NCBI RefSeq assembly: GCF_007830435.1
Contig: NZ_VLLC01000001.1
Location: forward strand, 1 to 59,904
Source of the DNA: Desulfobotulus alkaliphilus
GTDB lineage: Bacteria; Desulfobacterota; Desulfobacteria; Desulfobacterales; ASO4-4
Reading direction: 5' to 3'
DNA length: 59,904 bases
The notes beneath the pieces were generated by a model that saw only the letters and a program-made list of their open reading frames with translations, did not search any database and was not told the origin of the DNA. The first letter of the stretch is position 1; every line of letters starts with the position of its first letter. The position numbers and the translations under genes are program-made. This document shows positions 16,640 to 26,272 of this stretch, piece after piece.

Positions 16640-16900
16640 ATGGAAAAAAGCACAAGACAGGCAGAACGCAGACATCACAGGGCCAGAGTAAGAAGAAAAA
16701 GAATGGATGTGGTGGCCCACTGGAAGGCAGGAAACCCACGGGCCCACGGCGTAGCTGTAGAAACCCCCACAGCCGTTGCCGGATACAAGGAAAAAGTGCC
16801 AAGCCTTCAGGCCCTGCGGTATAAAAACTGGAGAAAAGTCGCCAGAGAAGCCTGGGATCTGAGTTTTGGTCAGGGCAACCGGACAGTCATCTTCCACTAA
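16640..16900 (+). CDS. Small basic hypothetical protein
   Basis: 86 residues, rich in Arg and Lys at the N-terminus (STRQAERRHHRARVRRKR) and ending WDLSFGQGNRTVIFH. It has an AAAGGAG ribosome site 7 bp before the ATG and a strong terminator shortly after it, so it reads as a genuine short transcription unit. No family is recognised. The basic N-terminus could bind nucleic acid, but this is only composition. The 124 bp before it is AT-rich and probably carries its promoter. Confidence 0.6.
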   Translation: MEKSTRQAERRHHRARVRRKRMDVVAHWKAGNPRAHGVAVETPTAVAGYKEKVPSLQALRYKNWRKVAREAWDLSFGQGNRTVIFH

Positions 16901-16970
16901 AAAACATGGAGAAGAGACAGCTGAAAAAGTTTTCTGATGCTGCCTGATCCATCTGAAGCATAAAAAGTTA

Positions 16971-17002
16971 AAGGAATCCCGGCTTTCGGGATTCCTTTTT
17001 TT
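16971..17002. terminator. Bidirectional terminator
   Basis: A perfect 11-bp stem (AAGGAATCCCG with CGGGATTCCTT) with a 5-nt loop (GCTTT) is followed by a T run on the plus strand and preceded by an A run that serves the minus strand. It lies between the convergent small basic protein gene and the LEA-type lipoprotein gene. Confidence 0.9.
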
Positions 17003-17024
17003 ATGGGGATTCTAAAGATAAATT

Positions 17025-17888
17025 CTAGCGTGTCAGGGTCACCCTGCCCTGCTGTGCCGTTTTAAAGGGAATACTTTTCAATGCAGGCAGGCTGCTTCCC
17101 ATCTCGCTCTCAAAGCCGAAACGATAATCCAGCTCCCCACTCCGGCGCAGTACATTGTAGAGGGCAAGCCCCGCCTCGCTGAATGAAAGGCGCAGGGGAA
17201 TTTCCAGCTCCCCTTCCACACCGGCATCCCATGCCAGTTTCCGGTCCACCTGACCTCCTGCAACGGGGCTGCCATTCAGAACCAGTGAATAGGAAAACTG
17301 TTCCAGCATCAGAGTAAAGTTGTTGGGATTTTGAATAGCCAGCCGCAGCTTCATTTCAGCACCACCAAGGGTTAAATGCTCAAGACTCATGCCCACGACA
17401 CGGATACCCGGAAATTCGGGAACGGGTATTTCCGTCTCCGCACTCAGGGGTACCCGTATCATCCCTGCCACAGGAATCTCAAAGCGCATCCCCCCTGCAA
17501 AGCGGCAGGTGACACTTTGCATATCTTTGAAATTCTGCAAAAGCTTAGCCAGCTCTCCGAATTCCAGTTCCAGCGGCAATATGAGCTTGCGGCGCTGCCC
17601 CGCATCCAGACGGGTACCTTCGGTCTGCTCACCGGAAAGCACCCTTGCTTCCTGAATGTCAAGGGAGTAGTCCAGGGCCCCCAGATGAATGCTGTATGGA
17701 TTGGGGTTAAAGACCTCCATCTCCAGACCAAGACTTGCACCCTGCATGGTAAGACCCGTCAGACGCATATCCGTAACCCGGGCCTCGGGCTGCTGCCAGA
17801 CCCCAGTATCCTGCAACAGGGCACAACCGGATACGGAAAGCATCACAAAACCAGCAACAACCATGTATTTAAAGACTTGCTTTTTCAA
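17025..17888 (-). CDS. LEA type 2 (WHy domain) lipoprotein
   Basis: 287 residues with a lipoprotein signal (lipobox VSGC, Cys22). Two tandem LEA14/WHy-type beta-sandwich repeats follow: the first at about 38-155 (ASLGLEMEVFNPNPYSIHLGALDYSL) and the second at about 165-280 (MKLRLAIQNPNNFTLMLEQFSYSL). The NPNP/NPNNF turn is the WHy signature. Such proteins are associated with desiccation and stress tolerance and are likely anchored in the outer membrane here. It lies 92 bp after the superoxide dismutase gene on the same strand, so a stress-related operon is plausible. Confidence 0.85.
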   Translation of the reverse strand: MKKQVFKYMVVAGFVMLSVSGCALLQDTGVWQQPEARVTDMRLTGLTMQGASLGLEMEVFNPNPYSIHLGALDYSLDIQEARVLSGEQTEGTRLDAGQRRKLILPLELEFGELAKLLQNFKDMQSVTCRFAGGMRFEIPVAGMIRVPLSAETEIPVPEFPGIRVVGMSLEHLTLGGAEMKLRLAIQNPNNFTLMLEQFSYSLVLNGSPVAGGQVDRKLAWDAGVEGELEIPLRLSFSEAGLALYNVLRRSGELDYRFGFESEMGSSLPALKSIPFKTAQQGRVTLTR

Positions 17889-17980
17889 AATTATTTCTCC
17901 TTACAGGAGTCTAAGTCCCTTAAGTGCCGGAGACATCACAGCCCGGTGGTCCGGGGGATATCCTGATAAAGGGCGGCCTT

Positions 17981-18589
17981 TCAAGGAATATTTTCAAGGG
18001 CAAAATCCCAGTTGATGAGCTTCTCAAGAACAGCTTTCACATAATCCGGTCTTCTGTTCTGATAATCCAGATAATAGGCATGTTCCCATACATCAAGGGT
18101 CAGAAGAGGTTTGAGACCTGTAGTCAGCGGAAGATCCGCATTGGCTGTTTTGACGACCTTCAGGCTCTCCCCGTCCAGTACCAGCCAGGTCCATCCGCTG
18201 CCAAACTGTGTAAGGGCTGCTGCGGAAAATACCGTTTTACAGGTATTCACACTGCCAAATTCCGCTTCCATTTTCTCCTTCAATGCTGCAGGGGGTTCGC
18301 CCCCGCCTCCGGGCCTGAGGCTTTTCCAGTAAAAGGTATGGTTCCATATCTGGGCGGCATTGTTGAAAATACCGGCTTTGTCTGCCTTGCCGGATGTTGC
18401 TCTGATAATGTCTTCCAAAGACATATCAGCATATTCCGTACCGGCAATGTGCCTGTTCAGATTATCCACATAGGCCCTGTGGTGTTTTCCGTAATGAAAT
18501 CCAATGGTGCTGGCTGTAATCACCGGATCCAGTGCATTGTCAGCATAGGGAAGGGCGGGCAGGGTGTGGGGGGATACCTGCTGATTCAT
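17981..18589 (-). CDS. sodB: Superoxide dismutase, Fe/Mn type
   Basis: 202 residues from [15 protein letters not shown], with AGGAGG 5 bp upstream. Metal ligands are visible: His in [12 protein letters not shown], His in QIWNHTFYW, and Asp and His in [13 protein letters not shown]. The C-terminal helices match the family. The enzyme converts superoxide to oxygen and hydrogen peroxide in the cytosol, a defence often retained by anaerobes. QFGSGWTW with the downstream DVWEHAYY is shared by Fe and Mn forms, so metal preference is uncertain. It leads the LEA lipoprotein gene. Confidence 0.95.
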   Translation of the reverse strand: MNQQVSPHTLPALPYADNALDPVITASTIGFHYGKHHRAYVDNLNRHIAGTEYADMSLEDIIRATSGKADKAGIFNNAAQIWNHTFYWKSLRPGGGGEPPAALKEKMEAEFGSVNTCKTVFSAAALTQFGSGWTWLVLDGESLKVVKTANADLPLTTGLKPLLTLDVWEHAYYLDYQNRRPDYVKAVLEKLINWDFALENIP

Positions 18590-18737
18590 GGAAACCTCCT
18601 TTTTGGATTTAATAATTCTGTAAAATTTCAGACTCATGAATACCATGGACCCATAAAAAGGCAATCTGATTACTACCGTCTTTCAGCCATACAAACCTTC
18701 ATCATGGAAATTACATGACCAGATTTTACGCATGTTA

Positions 18738-18816
18738 GCGGGCACCCGTAAAGGGTGCCCCTACACAAAACGGGGTCGTAAAAACCATTCGTAGGGGCAG
18801 GCCTTGCGCCTGCCCG
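18738..18816. repeat. Paired G/C-rich hairpin repeat
   Basis: Two adjacent hairpins: CGGGCACCC/GGGTGCCC (about 18739-18760) and GTAGGGGCAGGC/GCCTGCCC (about 18790-18816). Their outer parts (GTGCCCCTAC and GTAGGGGCA) are themselves complementary. Hairpin repeats built on GTAGGGGCAGGC...GCCTGCCC are dispersed in many bacterial genomes. They occupy the 357-bp gap between sodB and the antiporter gene; the rest of that gap shows no gene. Confidence 0.7.
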
Positions 18817-18946
18817 TATTAAAGCCCGCACCATAGGCCTGGCAACAACCTGACCTGCAGGCTGTGGCTGAGTCAGGGTAGTAATCAGAAAAGGTAAAGC
18901 CTGTACCGGGCCAGAGCAAAGGATTTTTCACCAAACTGAATGCGCC

Positions 18947-21106
18947 CTAAAGGGGCTGCTGCTCCTTCAAGGCTTTGACGGCACCTGCAATTCCGATGAC
19001 CACCAGACGGTCTCCGCCCAGAAGATGCTCTTCGGGCTGAATGGTAGTTATCCTCTGCCCTCTCCGCAGAATACCCAGCAGGGTAACGCCATACTTCTGC
19101 CTGAAACGGATCTCGCCGGGAGATTTTCCGGAAAGAGCCGAATTCTCGGCAACCAGCACCTCAGCAATTTCAAAATGATCAATGCCTTCGGAACCTTTTT
19201 GCTTTTCAAGCTGATTGAGTACCCTGCCCGCATCCTTAAGACCGGCCGGTGGCCCCACAATGAGCAGCCGGTCTCCCGGAAAAATCCTGAAATCGGGACC
19301 GGGATCATAGTGAACACTGCCTCCCCGGCTTACGGCCAGAATGGAAACCCCGGTTAAGGCCCTTAGGGGGATATTCTTGATCCTCTGCCCTGCTGCCGTG
19401 GCATCGGACTGAATCCGCACTTCAAGAAAGGAAACGGGCCAGTCAATATTTTCCGGAAGAAAGTCCATGGCATAGGTCAGGGCATCCGCAGCCTGCTCCG
19501 TTGCGTCCATATACGGGCGGAAAACCAGATGCGCTCCGGCCTTTTCAAAATCCATAGCTTCGTCCGCATCGGTAGCTGTCAGGGCCAGCTTCCCCCCATA
19601 TCCTGCACCTGCCAGATTCTGCGCCAGAGTCAGGTTCATTTCCCTTGACCGGACCGTACTGATCACCCACCGGGTTTTATGCAGGGGCAGATGTTCATGG
19701 ATATCCGGGTCCGCCATATCCCCATAAAGCACAGAAACTCCGCGATCCCGCCATCTGTCCAGGGCTGCGGGATCAAAGTCCACGCCCAGCACCGTTTTTT
19801 CCCTCCTCAGAAGATAATCCGCAAGACCACTGCCGTAATTGCCAAGCCCCACAAGAATCACATCCAGATCTTCCGTACGATTTTCCGTATCCGCAGCGGC
19901 TTCTCTGTAGGGTATGGATCTTTCAAATATTCTCAGGGATTCAGACAGAAAATTATAAAGCTGGCTGGAATAAAGGATCATGTAAGTGGATAAAAATATG
20001 GTTATAACCCCCACAAGGGTTATCAATCCTACGGTTTCATTGGTAATATGGCCAATGCTCAGGCCAAGGGCCGCCACAATCAGAGAAAACTCGCTGATCT
20101 GCGCCACGGTGAGACCCGCCAGAAGCCCCGTACGCCGCCGATATCCCATAAAACCCATGATCATCAAAACAATCAAAGGATTACCTATAAGAACAAAGAT
20201 GGAAAAAACAATGGCAGGCCCAATCTGTGATCCTACTGTGGACCAGTCCAGGCGCGCACCCAGATCAATGAAAAAGAACAGAAGCAAAAAGTCCCTCAGA
20301 CTGGTAAGCCTGGCTCCGATGGAATCCCTGTATTCCGTGGGCGCCAGCGAAATACCGGCCAGAAATGCCCCCACCTCTTTACTGAATCCGAGAATTTCGC
20401 TGGCCGCTCCCAGAAAAACCGCCCATGCAATGGCAAAAAGGGTAAGCATCTCAAGGGAATAGGCAAGGCGTTTCACAAGACCCGGAAGAATGAACTTCAT
20501 GACAAGGGCCACACAGCCCAACAGACCAAACCCCTTGATAAAAATCACAAGGGTGGAAATCCATAGATTATCCCCATCGCTGCCTGCCGAAGAACCAAAG
20601 GTTGTCAGGACAACGAGAGCCAGTATGGCGGCGATATCCTGAATAATCAGAAAACCAATAGCTATCTGACCGTGGAGGGAATCAATTTCCTTTTTATCGG
20701 AAAGAAGCTTGACAATGATGATGGTGCTGGAAAAGGTAAGGGCCACAGCCACATAGGCTGCATGGAGCCAGTTCATCCCCATGGCCATGGCAATGATAAA
20801 ACCCACAAGGGATGTAAAGACAATCTGCCCCAGACCCGTTGCCAGAGCCACAGGCCCGGTTGTGCGTATCAGGTGCAGATCCAGCTTCAGGCCAACAATA
20901 AAAAGCAGAAGTGCAATGCCGATTTCTGCAAGAAGGTCAATCTGCTCATAGCTGTGTATGATGCCCAGCATGGACGGGCCAGCAATAATACCCGTTGCCA
21001 GAAACATGATGATCAAGGGCTGGCGCAGCTTCTGACCAATGATGCCAATGACTGTGGCAAGACTCAGAATGGCTGCAATTTCTACAAAGGCACTTCCCTG
21101 AAACAT
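18947..21106 (-). CDS. Monovalent cation:proton antiporter with RCK domains (KefB/YbaL-like)
   Basis: 719 residues. Twelve or so hydrophobic segments (about 5-395) form a CPA2-type exchanger core (for example IALLLFIVGLKLDL and GAFLAGISLAPTEY). A cytosolic RCK_N/TrkA-N domain follows (about 415-535; VILVGLGNYGSGLADYLL with the dinucleotide-binding glycines), then two TrkA-C domains (about 550-640 and 655-715). Such proteins exchange K+ or Na+ for protons and are gated by nucleotide ligands. A single gene, with a short tandem repeat and hisF downstream of its promoter side. Confidence 0.88.
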   Translation of the reverse strand: MFQGSAFVEIAAILSLATVIGIIGQKLRQPLIIMFLATGIIAGPSMLGIIHSYEQIDLLAEIGIALLLFIVGLKLDLHLIRTTGPVALATGLGQIVFTSLVGFIIAMAMGMNWLHAAYVAVALTFSSTIIIVKLLSDKKEIDSLHGQIAIGFLIIQDIAAILALVVLTTFGSSAGSDGDNLWISTLVIFIKGFGLLGCVALVMKFILPGLVKRLAYSLEMLTLFAIAWAVFLGAASEILGFSKEVGAFLAGISLAPTEYRDSIGARLTSLRDFLLLFFFIDLGARLDWSTVGSQIGPAIVFSIFVLIGNPLIVLMIMGFMGYRRRTGLLAGLTVAQISEFSLIVAALGLSIGHITNETVGLITLVGVITIFLSTYMILYSSQLYNFLSESLRIFERSIPYREAAADTENRTEDLDVILVGLGNYGSGLADYLLRREKTVLGVDFDPAALDRWRDRGVSVLYGDMADPDIHEHLPLHKTRWVISTVRSREMNLTLAQNLAGAGYGGKLALTATDADEAMDFEKAGAHLVFRPYMDATEQAADALTYAMDFLPENIDWPVSFLEVRIQSDATAAGQRIKNIPLRALTGVSILAVSRGGSVHYDPGPDFRIFPGDRLLIVGPPAGLKDAGRVLNQLEKQKGSEGIDHFEIAEVLVAENSALSGKSPGEIRFRQKYGVTLLGILRRGQRITTIQPEEHLLGGDRLVVIGIAGAVKALKEQQPL

Positions 21107-21140
21107 GATTGATCTTTTCCTTTATCCATGGGGCATCATA

Positions 21141-21188
21141 CATTAAAACAGCTCATAAAACCTGCATTAAAACAGCTCATAAAACCTG
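21141..21188. repeat. 24-bp tandem repeat, two exact copies
   Basis: CATTAAAACAGCTCATAAAACCTG occurs twice head to tail between the antiporter start and the hisF stop. It has no palindromic character. It may be a simple duplication; a role as binding site for a regulator of the antiporter is possible but not shown. Confidence 0.85.
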
Positions 21189-21199
21189 AAAGCCCCTGT

Positions 21200-21949
21200 T
21201 CAAACCAGATCCTTCAGGTAATTTTTGACATCTGCAATCTGAATCTCACCAAAATGAAAGACAGAAGCCGCAAGCAGAATGGTAGCCCCCGCTTCCACGG
21301 CCTCACGGAAATGTTCCAGCTTTCCTGCACCGCCTGAAGCAACAATTTCCGCAGAAACAGCCCCTTTCATGGCACGGATTACCGGCAGGTCATACCCTGT
21401 CTTTGCCCCGTCTCCGGCCTTGCTGGTGGGAAGAATCACAGGCACACCATAAGCGTCCACCCGCTTTGCCCATTCCACCGCATCCGTACCCGTGGCGGTA
21501 CGGCCCCCATTGATATACACCTCATAACCCGAAGGCATGGAAGGATTCTTATCCACGTCAATGGCAACGGTCAGCCTTTGGGCACCAATGGCCCGGATCA
21601 GATCCGGAATCAGGTCCGGATTCTTAAAGGCTGCACTGCTGACGGAAATTCTGTCTGCTCCGGCCTTCATTACGGCCTCTGCGGAAGCAGCATCCGTTAT
21701 TCCCCCTCCCACGGTAAAGGGAACGGTGGTGACGGCGGCAACACGGCTGACCACATCCAGCATGGTTTCCCTGCCTTCCACCGTGGCTGTGATATCCAGA
21801 AGTGCCAGCTCATCGGCACCGTTTTCGCAATAAGCTCTGGCGCAGGCTACGGGATCTCCCGCATCTTTGATATCCACAAAATGAACACCCTTCACCACAC
21901 GGCCATTCTGCATGTCCAGACAGGGCATGATACGAATTTTCTGCGTCAT
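21200..21949 (-). CDS. hisF: Imidazole glycerol phosphate synthase subunit HisF
   Basis: 249 residues from MTQKIRIMPCLDMQNGRVVKG, with GGGAG about 10 bp upstream. Catalytic acids are present: Asp in PCLDM and Asp in VAIDVD. HisF is the cyclase half of the synthase that makes imidazole glycerol phosphate and AICAR from PRFAR using ammonia from HisH. Other visible motifs are TVGGGITD, GGRTATGTDAVEWAKRV and SGGAGKLEHF. The usual LTSMDRDGTKxGYD loop reads LPTSKAGDGAKTGYD here. No other his gene is adjacent. The gene follows the hybrid kinase by 62 bp on the same strand. Confidence 0.93.
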   Translation of the reverse strand: MTQKIRIMPCLDMQNGRVVKGVHFVDIKDAGDPVACARAYCENGADELALLDITATVEGRETMLDVVSRVAAVTTVPFTVGGGITDAASAEAVMKAGADRISVSSAAFKNPDLIPDLIRAIGAQRLTVAIDVDKNPSMPSGYEVYINGGRTATGTDAVEWAKRVDAYGVPVILPTSKAGDGAKTGYDLPVIRAMKGAVSAEIVASGGAGKLEHFREAVEAGATILLAASVFHFGEIQIADVKNYLKDLV

Positions 21950-22011
21950 TCTTATTTTTCTCCCATAGTATTGAATAAGATTCATTTTCGCAACTTCTGC
22001 TGTAAAAACAT

Positions 22012-24126
22012 TCATGAATCGAGGGCTTTCCGGACACTGGCGGCCATTTCTTTCATGGAAAAAGGCTTCTGTATAAAGTGAACCCCCTCATCCAGCACAC
22101 CATTTTCTGCAATATAATTGGCCGTATAACCGGACATAAACATGCACTTCATACCGGGGTAGCGGGAGCGCAGTTCAGAAGCAAGATCCCAGCCATTCAT
22201 CTCCGGCATCACCACATCCGTCAGCAGAAGATCTATTCCTGAGTGGTGCTCCGCCGCAAGGCGCAGGGCCTCAGCGGGCAAACCCGCCTCCAGTACCTTA
22301 TACCCCTGACGCTCAAGCATAATCCTTGCCATTTTCAGCAAAGCAGGTTCATCTTCCACCAGAAGTATGGTTTCGCCATTTCTGTTTTCTTCCCTCATTT
22401 TCCGGCCTGCCGGTACATCTTCTTCATCGGGGTGACGGGGAAGATAAATGCGGAAAGAGGTTCCATCGCCGGGTTCACTGTAAACATGGATAAAGCCCTT
22501 ATTCTGTTTTACGATACCATACACCATGGCAAGCCCGAGGCCGCAGCCCTTTGCCACATCTTTGGTTGTGAAAAAAGGTTCAAACAGATGTAAAAGCATC
22601 TCCTGTTCCATGCCACAGCCATCGTCACTGACCGCCAGCATCACGTAATCGCCGGGAATGAAATCCGCATGCCTTGTACGGACATCCTCATCAAACAGCA
22701 CGCAAGCCGTCTCGATGATCACCCTGCCCGCACCTGTGATGGCATCCCTTGCATTGGTACACAGGTGCACCAGAATCTGGTCGAGCTGGGAAGGATCCAC
22801 CTTTACCCTTGCGGGTTTTTCAGCAGGACACCATGAAAGCCTGATGTTTTCTCCCATCAGCCGCTGAAGCATGTGAAACATGTCCGCCACAAAGGCGTTC
22901 ATGTCCACAACCCTGGGGGATGCGGGCTGCCTTCGGGCAAAGGCCAGAAGCTGTTTTGTGATATCCGCCGAGCGGCCGGCAGCCTTATGGATACTCTGCA
23001 GATGCGAATACAGGGTATCCGATGGCCCAAGCTGATCCATGGCAAGCTCCGCATGACCGATGATCAGCCCCAGCATATTGTTGTAATCATGGGCCACTCC
23101 CCCTGCCATCCGTCCGATGGATTCCATCCTTTTGGACTGATGCAGTTGCTCCTGCAGGGTTTCCCGTTCTTTCTGCGCCTGCACCTGTGCCGAAATATCC
23201 CGGATAATCCCAAAAAATCCCAAAAGCTCCCCGTCCGGCTTACGAAGGGAGGCCACCCGTGTTTCCGAAGGAAAAATTTCCCCATTTTTTCTCAAATGAT
23301 TCAATTCTTTTACAAAGTGAAGTTTTTCCCCGTTTTCTTCCATCATCTGGCCCACATGAAGAAAATCCTCTTCATTTTCATAAAGGAATCTCGACTTTCT
23401 GCCCCTGATTTCCTCCGTGGAGTATCCGAAAAGCCTTGTGAAAGCCCCGTTTGCATCTATGATTGTACGGCTGGCATCCACCACAACAATGGCATCCTGT
23501 ATGCACTCAAAAAGACCATGATATCTGGCCTCACTTTCCTGAAGCTTCGTCAGCACCCTTTCCTGCTCAAAGAGTGCATTGGAAAAACGTATGCCGGAGA
23601 AACTTAAAGAAGCAATCATCTCCGCAAGCCTGACACAAAACCCCATGGCCCCGTGGATGGCTTCCTTTTTCCAGCGGGGAACCCGCCCAATGGCTTCAAG
23701 ATATGCCTTTTCATCAAAACCGTACTTGCGGGCCTGCTCCCGGAAAAAATAAGGGTCCACCACATCCTCTTCATAGAAAAACTGACCCAGATAAAGATTT
23801 CCAAGATGCCTGCCTTCCACCTCTATGGGTGTAACCATATCCCAGAGATGATTTTTACACCTGTAGGCCTTAAAACTGCCCGAGGAGACATTTCCAGCCA
23901 GAAACAGATCGCTTTCCTGACAGTTTTTCAGGGTTTCAGGATGCACCCTGTGGAATTTCCTGCAAACATCCTGCCACCCGAAGGAAAGAAGGATTTTGCC
24001 TGATATATCAAGAATGGCACCCCCGATGCCCGTCACCCGGTGAAATTCATCCATCATGGACTGAAGGGTCTGCTGATCACAAAGAACATCACTGAGGGTC
24101 AGGGTATCCATATCTTTTTTATCCAT
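22012..24126 (-). CDS. Hybrid histidine kinase with PocR sensor, PAS and receiver domains
   Basis: 704 residues from the ATG at 24126 (a TTG nine codons upstream also opens the frame). Order: PocR-type ligand domain about 10-185 (with FHRVHPETLKNCQESD and the Cys pair around SSGSFKAYRCKNHLWD), PAS about 200-310 (DAIVVVDASRTIIDANGAF), HisKA with phospho-acceptor His346 in GGVAHDYNNM, HATPase (NARDAI; DDGCGM; KGCGLGLAMV), and a C-terminal receiver about 583-704 with phospho-acceptor Asp in LLLTDVVMPEMNG. No membrane segment, so it senses an internal small ligand; PocR domains bind small hydrocarbons or diols. No output gene is adjacent. Confidence 0.9.
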   Translation of the reverse strand: MDKKDMDTLTLSDVLCDQQTLQSMMDEFHRVTGIGGAILDISGKILLSFGWQDVCRKFHRVHPETLKNCQESDLFLAGNVSSGSFKAYRCKNHLWDMVTPIEVEGRHLGNLYLGQFFYEEDVVDPYFFREQARKYGFDEKAYLEAIGRVPRWKKEAIHGAMGFCVRLAEMIASLSFSGIRFSNALFEQERVLTKLQESEARYHGLFECIQDAIVVVDASRTIIDANGAFTRLFGYSTEEIRGRKSRFLYENEEDFLHVGQMMEENGEKLHFVKELNHLRKNGEIFPSETRVASLRKPDGELLGFFGIIRDISAQVQAQKERETLQEQLHQSKRMESIGRMAGGVAHDYNNMLGLIIGHAELAMDQLGPSDTLYSHLQSIHKAAGRSADITKQLLAFARRQPASPRVVDMNAFVADMFHMLQRLMGENIRLSWCPAEKPARVKVDPSQLDQILVHLCTNARDAITGAGRVIIETACVLFDEDVRTRHADFIPGDYVMLAVSDDGCGMEQEMLLHLFEPFFTTKDVAKGCGLGLAMVYGIVKQNKGFIHVYSEPGDGTSFRIYLPRHPDEEDVPAGRKMREENRNGETILLVEDEPALLKMARIMLERQGYKVLEAGLPAEALRLAAEHHSGIDLLLTDVVMPEMNGWDLASELRSRYPGMKCMFMSGYTANYIAENGVLDEGVHFIQKPFSMKEMAASVRKALDS

Positions 24127-24393
24127 GGCATTTTCCAGATTGCGTGGCCTCAAATCAGGGCCGGATTCAATTTTGAATGGTCAGTAAAATACCCATATGA
24201 GGTATCACAGGGTCATACCACTGGCAACAGTCTGCTTTTAAAAAAGGCTTTCCTTGCCAAAAAAAGCGTCTGGGGCTATAAAAAGCCACCAGCGATCAGG
24301 GGTTCTGGCACAGATGATCTGGAAAAAGCCTGAATACAGAACCCATCCATGTCCAACTTCCGGCCCTGTCCGGGTACCCTGTTGAGGTTTTCC

Positions 24394-25434
24394 TTGCATT
24401 ACTCCTGCGTTGACATAAAAGCCATTGCCTATGAGCTGCCTTCCCATGTGCTGACTTCCGAAGATATTGAGGAACGTCTTGCCCCCCTCTACCAAAAACT
24501 CCACATCCGGCCGGGTCAACTGGAAGCCCTTACCGGGGTAAAGGAACGCAGGCAGTGGGAAAGGGGGATGCCCCTTTCAGAAGGTGCCATTGCCGCAGGC
24601 AGGAAAGCGCTGGATCTTGCTGCCATGAAACCGGAAGACATAGATATGCTCATTTACGGAGCCGTATGCCGGGAAAATCTGGAACCTGCCACGGCCTGCG
24701 CCGTTGCCTGCGGCCTCGGCCTGCCGGACCATGCCCATCTCTTTGACCTTTCCAACGCCTGCCTTGGTATGATGAATGGTCTTCTCCTCATCGCCGATGC
24801 CATTGAATCAGGCCGCATCCGAAGGGGCATGGTGGTGGCCTGTGAATCCTCAAGACAGATCATGGACATCACCATGGATGCCATGCTGGCCCAACCCACC
24901 ATGGCATCCTTCACAAAAGGCCTTGCCACCCTCACCGGAGGCTCCGGCGCAGCAGCCATTGTCCTTGGCAGAAAGGACGAGGGGAACCGGGGCCATGCCC
25001 TGCTGGGCAGCGTTTTAAAAAATAAACATGCCTGCCATGATCTCTGCGTCTGGGGGCCAGACACGGGCATACCCGCATCCGCTCCCATGGCAATGCGAAC
25101 CGATGCTGCAGCCGTGCTTCGCCACGGGGTTGAGCTGGGCAGGGAAACCTTCCAGCTTTTTCTTGAAGAGACGGGCATGGGGGAAAAGGATCTGGATCGC
25201 ATCATCTGTCATCAGGTGGGAGCCGCCCACAGGGAAACCATCCTTTCTGCCATGGGCATTCCCATGGAAAAGGATTATGCCACCTTCCCTTTTCTGGGGA
25301 ACATGGGCACCGTTTCCCTGCCCATCACCGCCGCCGCAGCCTTTGAACAGGGATTCCTTCAGCCCGGTCACAGGGTGGGCTTTTTCGGCATTGGCTCCGG
25401 ACTCAACTGCCTGCTGCTGGGTCTGGACTGGTAA
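24394..25434 (+). CDS. oleA: OleA-like thiolase (3-oxoacyl-ACP synthase III family)
   Basis: Thiolase-fold protein, 346 residues from a TTG at 24394 with GAGG upstream; an ATG at 24349 would add 15 residues but has no ribosome site. The N-terminal IAYELPSHVLTSEDIEERLAPLY is typical of OleA rather than FabH. The catalytic triad is visible: Cys in LSNACLGMMNG, His in ICHQVGAAHRE and Asn in GNMGTVSLP. OleA condenses two fatty acyl-CoAs head to head into a beta-ketoacid. OleB and OleC homologues lie at 31870 and 33543, beyond the curli genes. A plain FabH role is the alternative. Confidence 0.8.
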   Translation: MHYSCVDIKAIAYELPSHVLTSEDIEERLAPLYQKLHIRPGQLEALTGVKERRQWERGMPLSEGAIAAGRKALDLAAMKPEDIDMLIYGAVCRENLEPATACAVACGLGLPDHAHLFDLSNACLGMMNGLLLIADAIESGRIRRGMVVACESSRQIMDITMDAMLAQPTMASFTKGLATLTGGSGAAAIVLGRKDEGNRGHALLGSVLKNKHACHDLCVWGPDTGIPASAPMAMRTDAAAVLRHGVELGRETFQLFLEETGMGEKDLDRIICHQVGAAHRETILSAMGIPMEKDYATFPFLGNMGTVSLPITAAAAFEQGFLQPGHRVGFFGIGSGLNCLLLGLDW

Positions 25435-25634
25435 TCCTTGTCAATCAAAAGAATGAGAACCCTTCATACCTTCCCCGCCAAAAACACCCCAAAGAACTAG
25501 TACTTTCATTCATCCATTTTTACAAAAAATCCATCCTTCAGCGGATTGCGTTCAATGCTTAAATCCCATAGTGTTCATCTAACATTAAAGAAAATAGCAA
25601 TACATGAACATAATCCCAAAAGGATGGACTCTCC

Positions 25635-26150
25635 ATGCTGAAAAACAGACAAACCGGAAAACCGGGCTGGAAACTCCTTACGGTTTTTTTAATGCTGGCA
25701 TGTTTCTGCGCCCATGCAGGCCATACGGATATCCCACATTCTGCCCCAGAAATAGAAATGGAAAAAGCAGAAATTCCATACACAGAAAATCTGGGCACAC
25801 AGGATGAGGCCATGGAAGCCCTTATTTTAGAATATACATCCATTCGCGACAGAAGACCGGAAAACAGCTTTTACCTCGACATGGGTGCTGCCCATTCCGC
25901 CTCCCACATCGTAACCATTCAGGAGGGAATGGAAAACACCATCCTTGCCCGGCAGACCGGCACCGGCATCCTGTATGTTCACCAGTATGGAAACAGCAAT
26001 TATGCAGAAATCCTTCACGAAAGCGGTATTCATATGGTGCATCAGCTTGGAGACAGCAATTATCTCCAGTGGCATCAATCCGGTAATACCAACATGAGAA
26101 TCACCCAGACAGACGGTGCCCGAGCCATAATAAGGAATGATGCGGATTGA
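25635..26150 (+). CDS. csgB: CsgB-like minor curlin
   Basis: 171 residues with a Sec signal peptide (ending CAHAGH). After a non-repetitive region (about 30-80) the C-terminal half shows imperfect curlin repeats with Q, N and G at regular spacing (TIQEGMENTILARQTGTG, YVHQYGNSNYAEILHESG, MVHQLGDSNYLQWHQSG, TNMRITQTDG). CsgB nucleates CsgA polymerisation at the cell surface. It precedes the large curlin by 122 bp. Assignment as the nucleator is from position and its short repeat block. The AT-rich 200 bp upstream presumably carries the promoter, but I see no clear box. Confidence 0.7.
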   Translation: MLKNRQTGKPGWKLLTVFLMLACFCAHAGHTDIPHSAPEIEMEKAEIPYTENLGTQDEAMEALILEYTSIRDRRPENSFYLDMGAAHSASHIVTIQEGMENTILARQTGTGILYVHQYGNSNYAEILHESGIHMVHQLGDSNYLQWHQSGNTNMRITQTDGARAIIRNDAD

Positions 26151-26272
26151 TGACAAGACACATGGAAGACCCAGCGATTTTCCAAAAGAAAATCCTAAGA
26201 AACCATAAAAACAAAGCTTTAGACAAGAGATATTAAAAAAAAAACACCCAAACCCAAAAAGGAAGAAAACGA

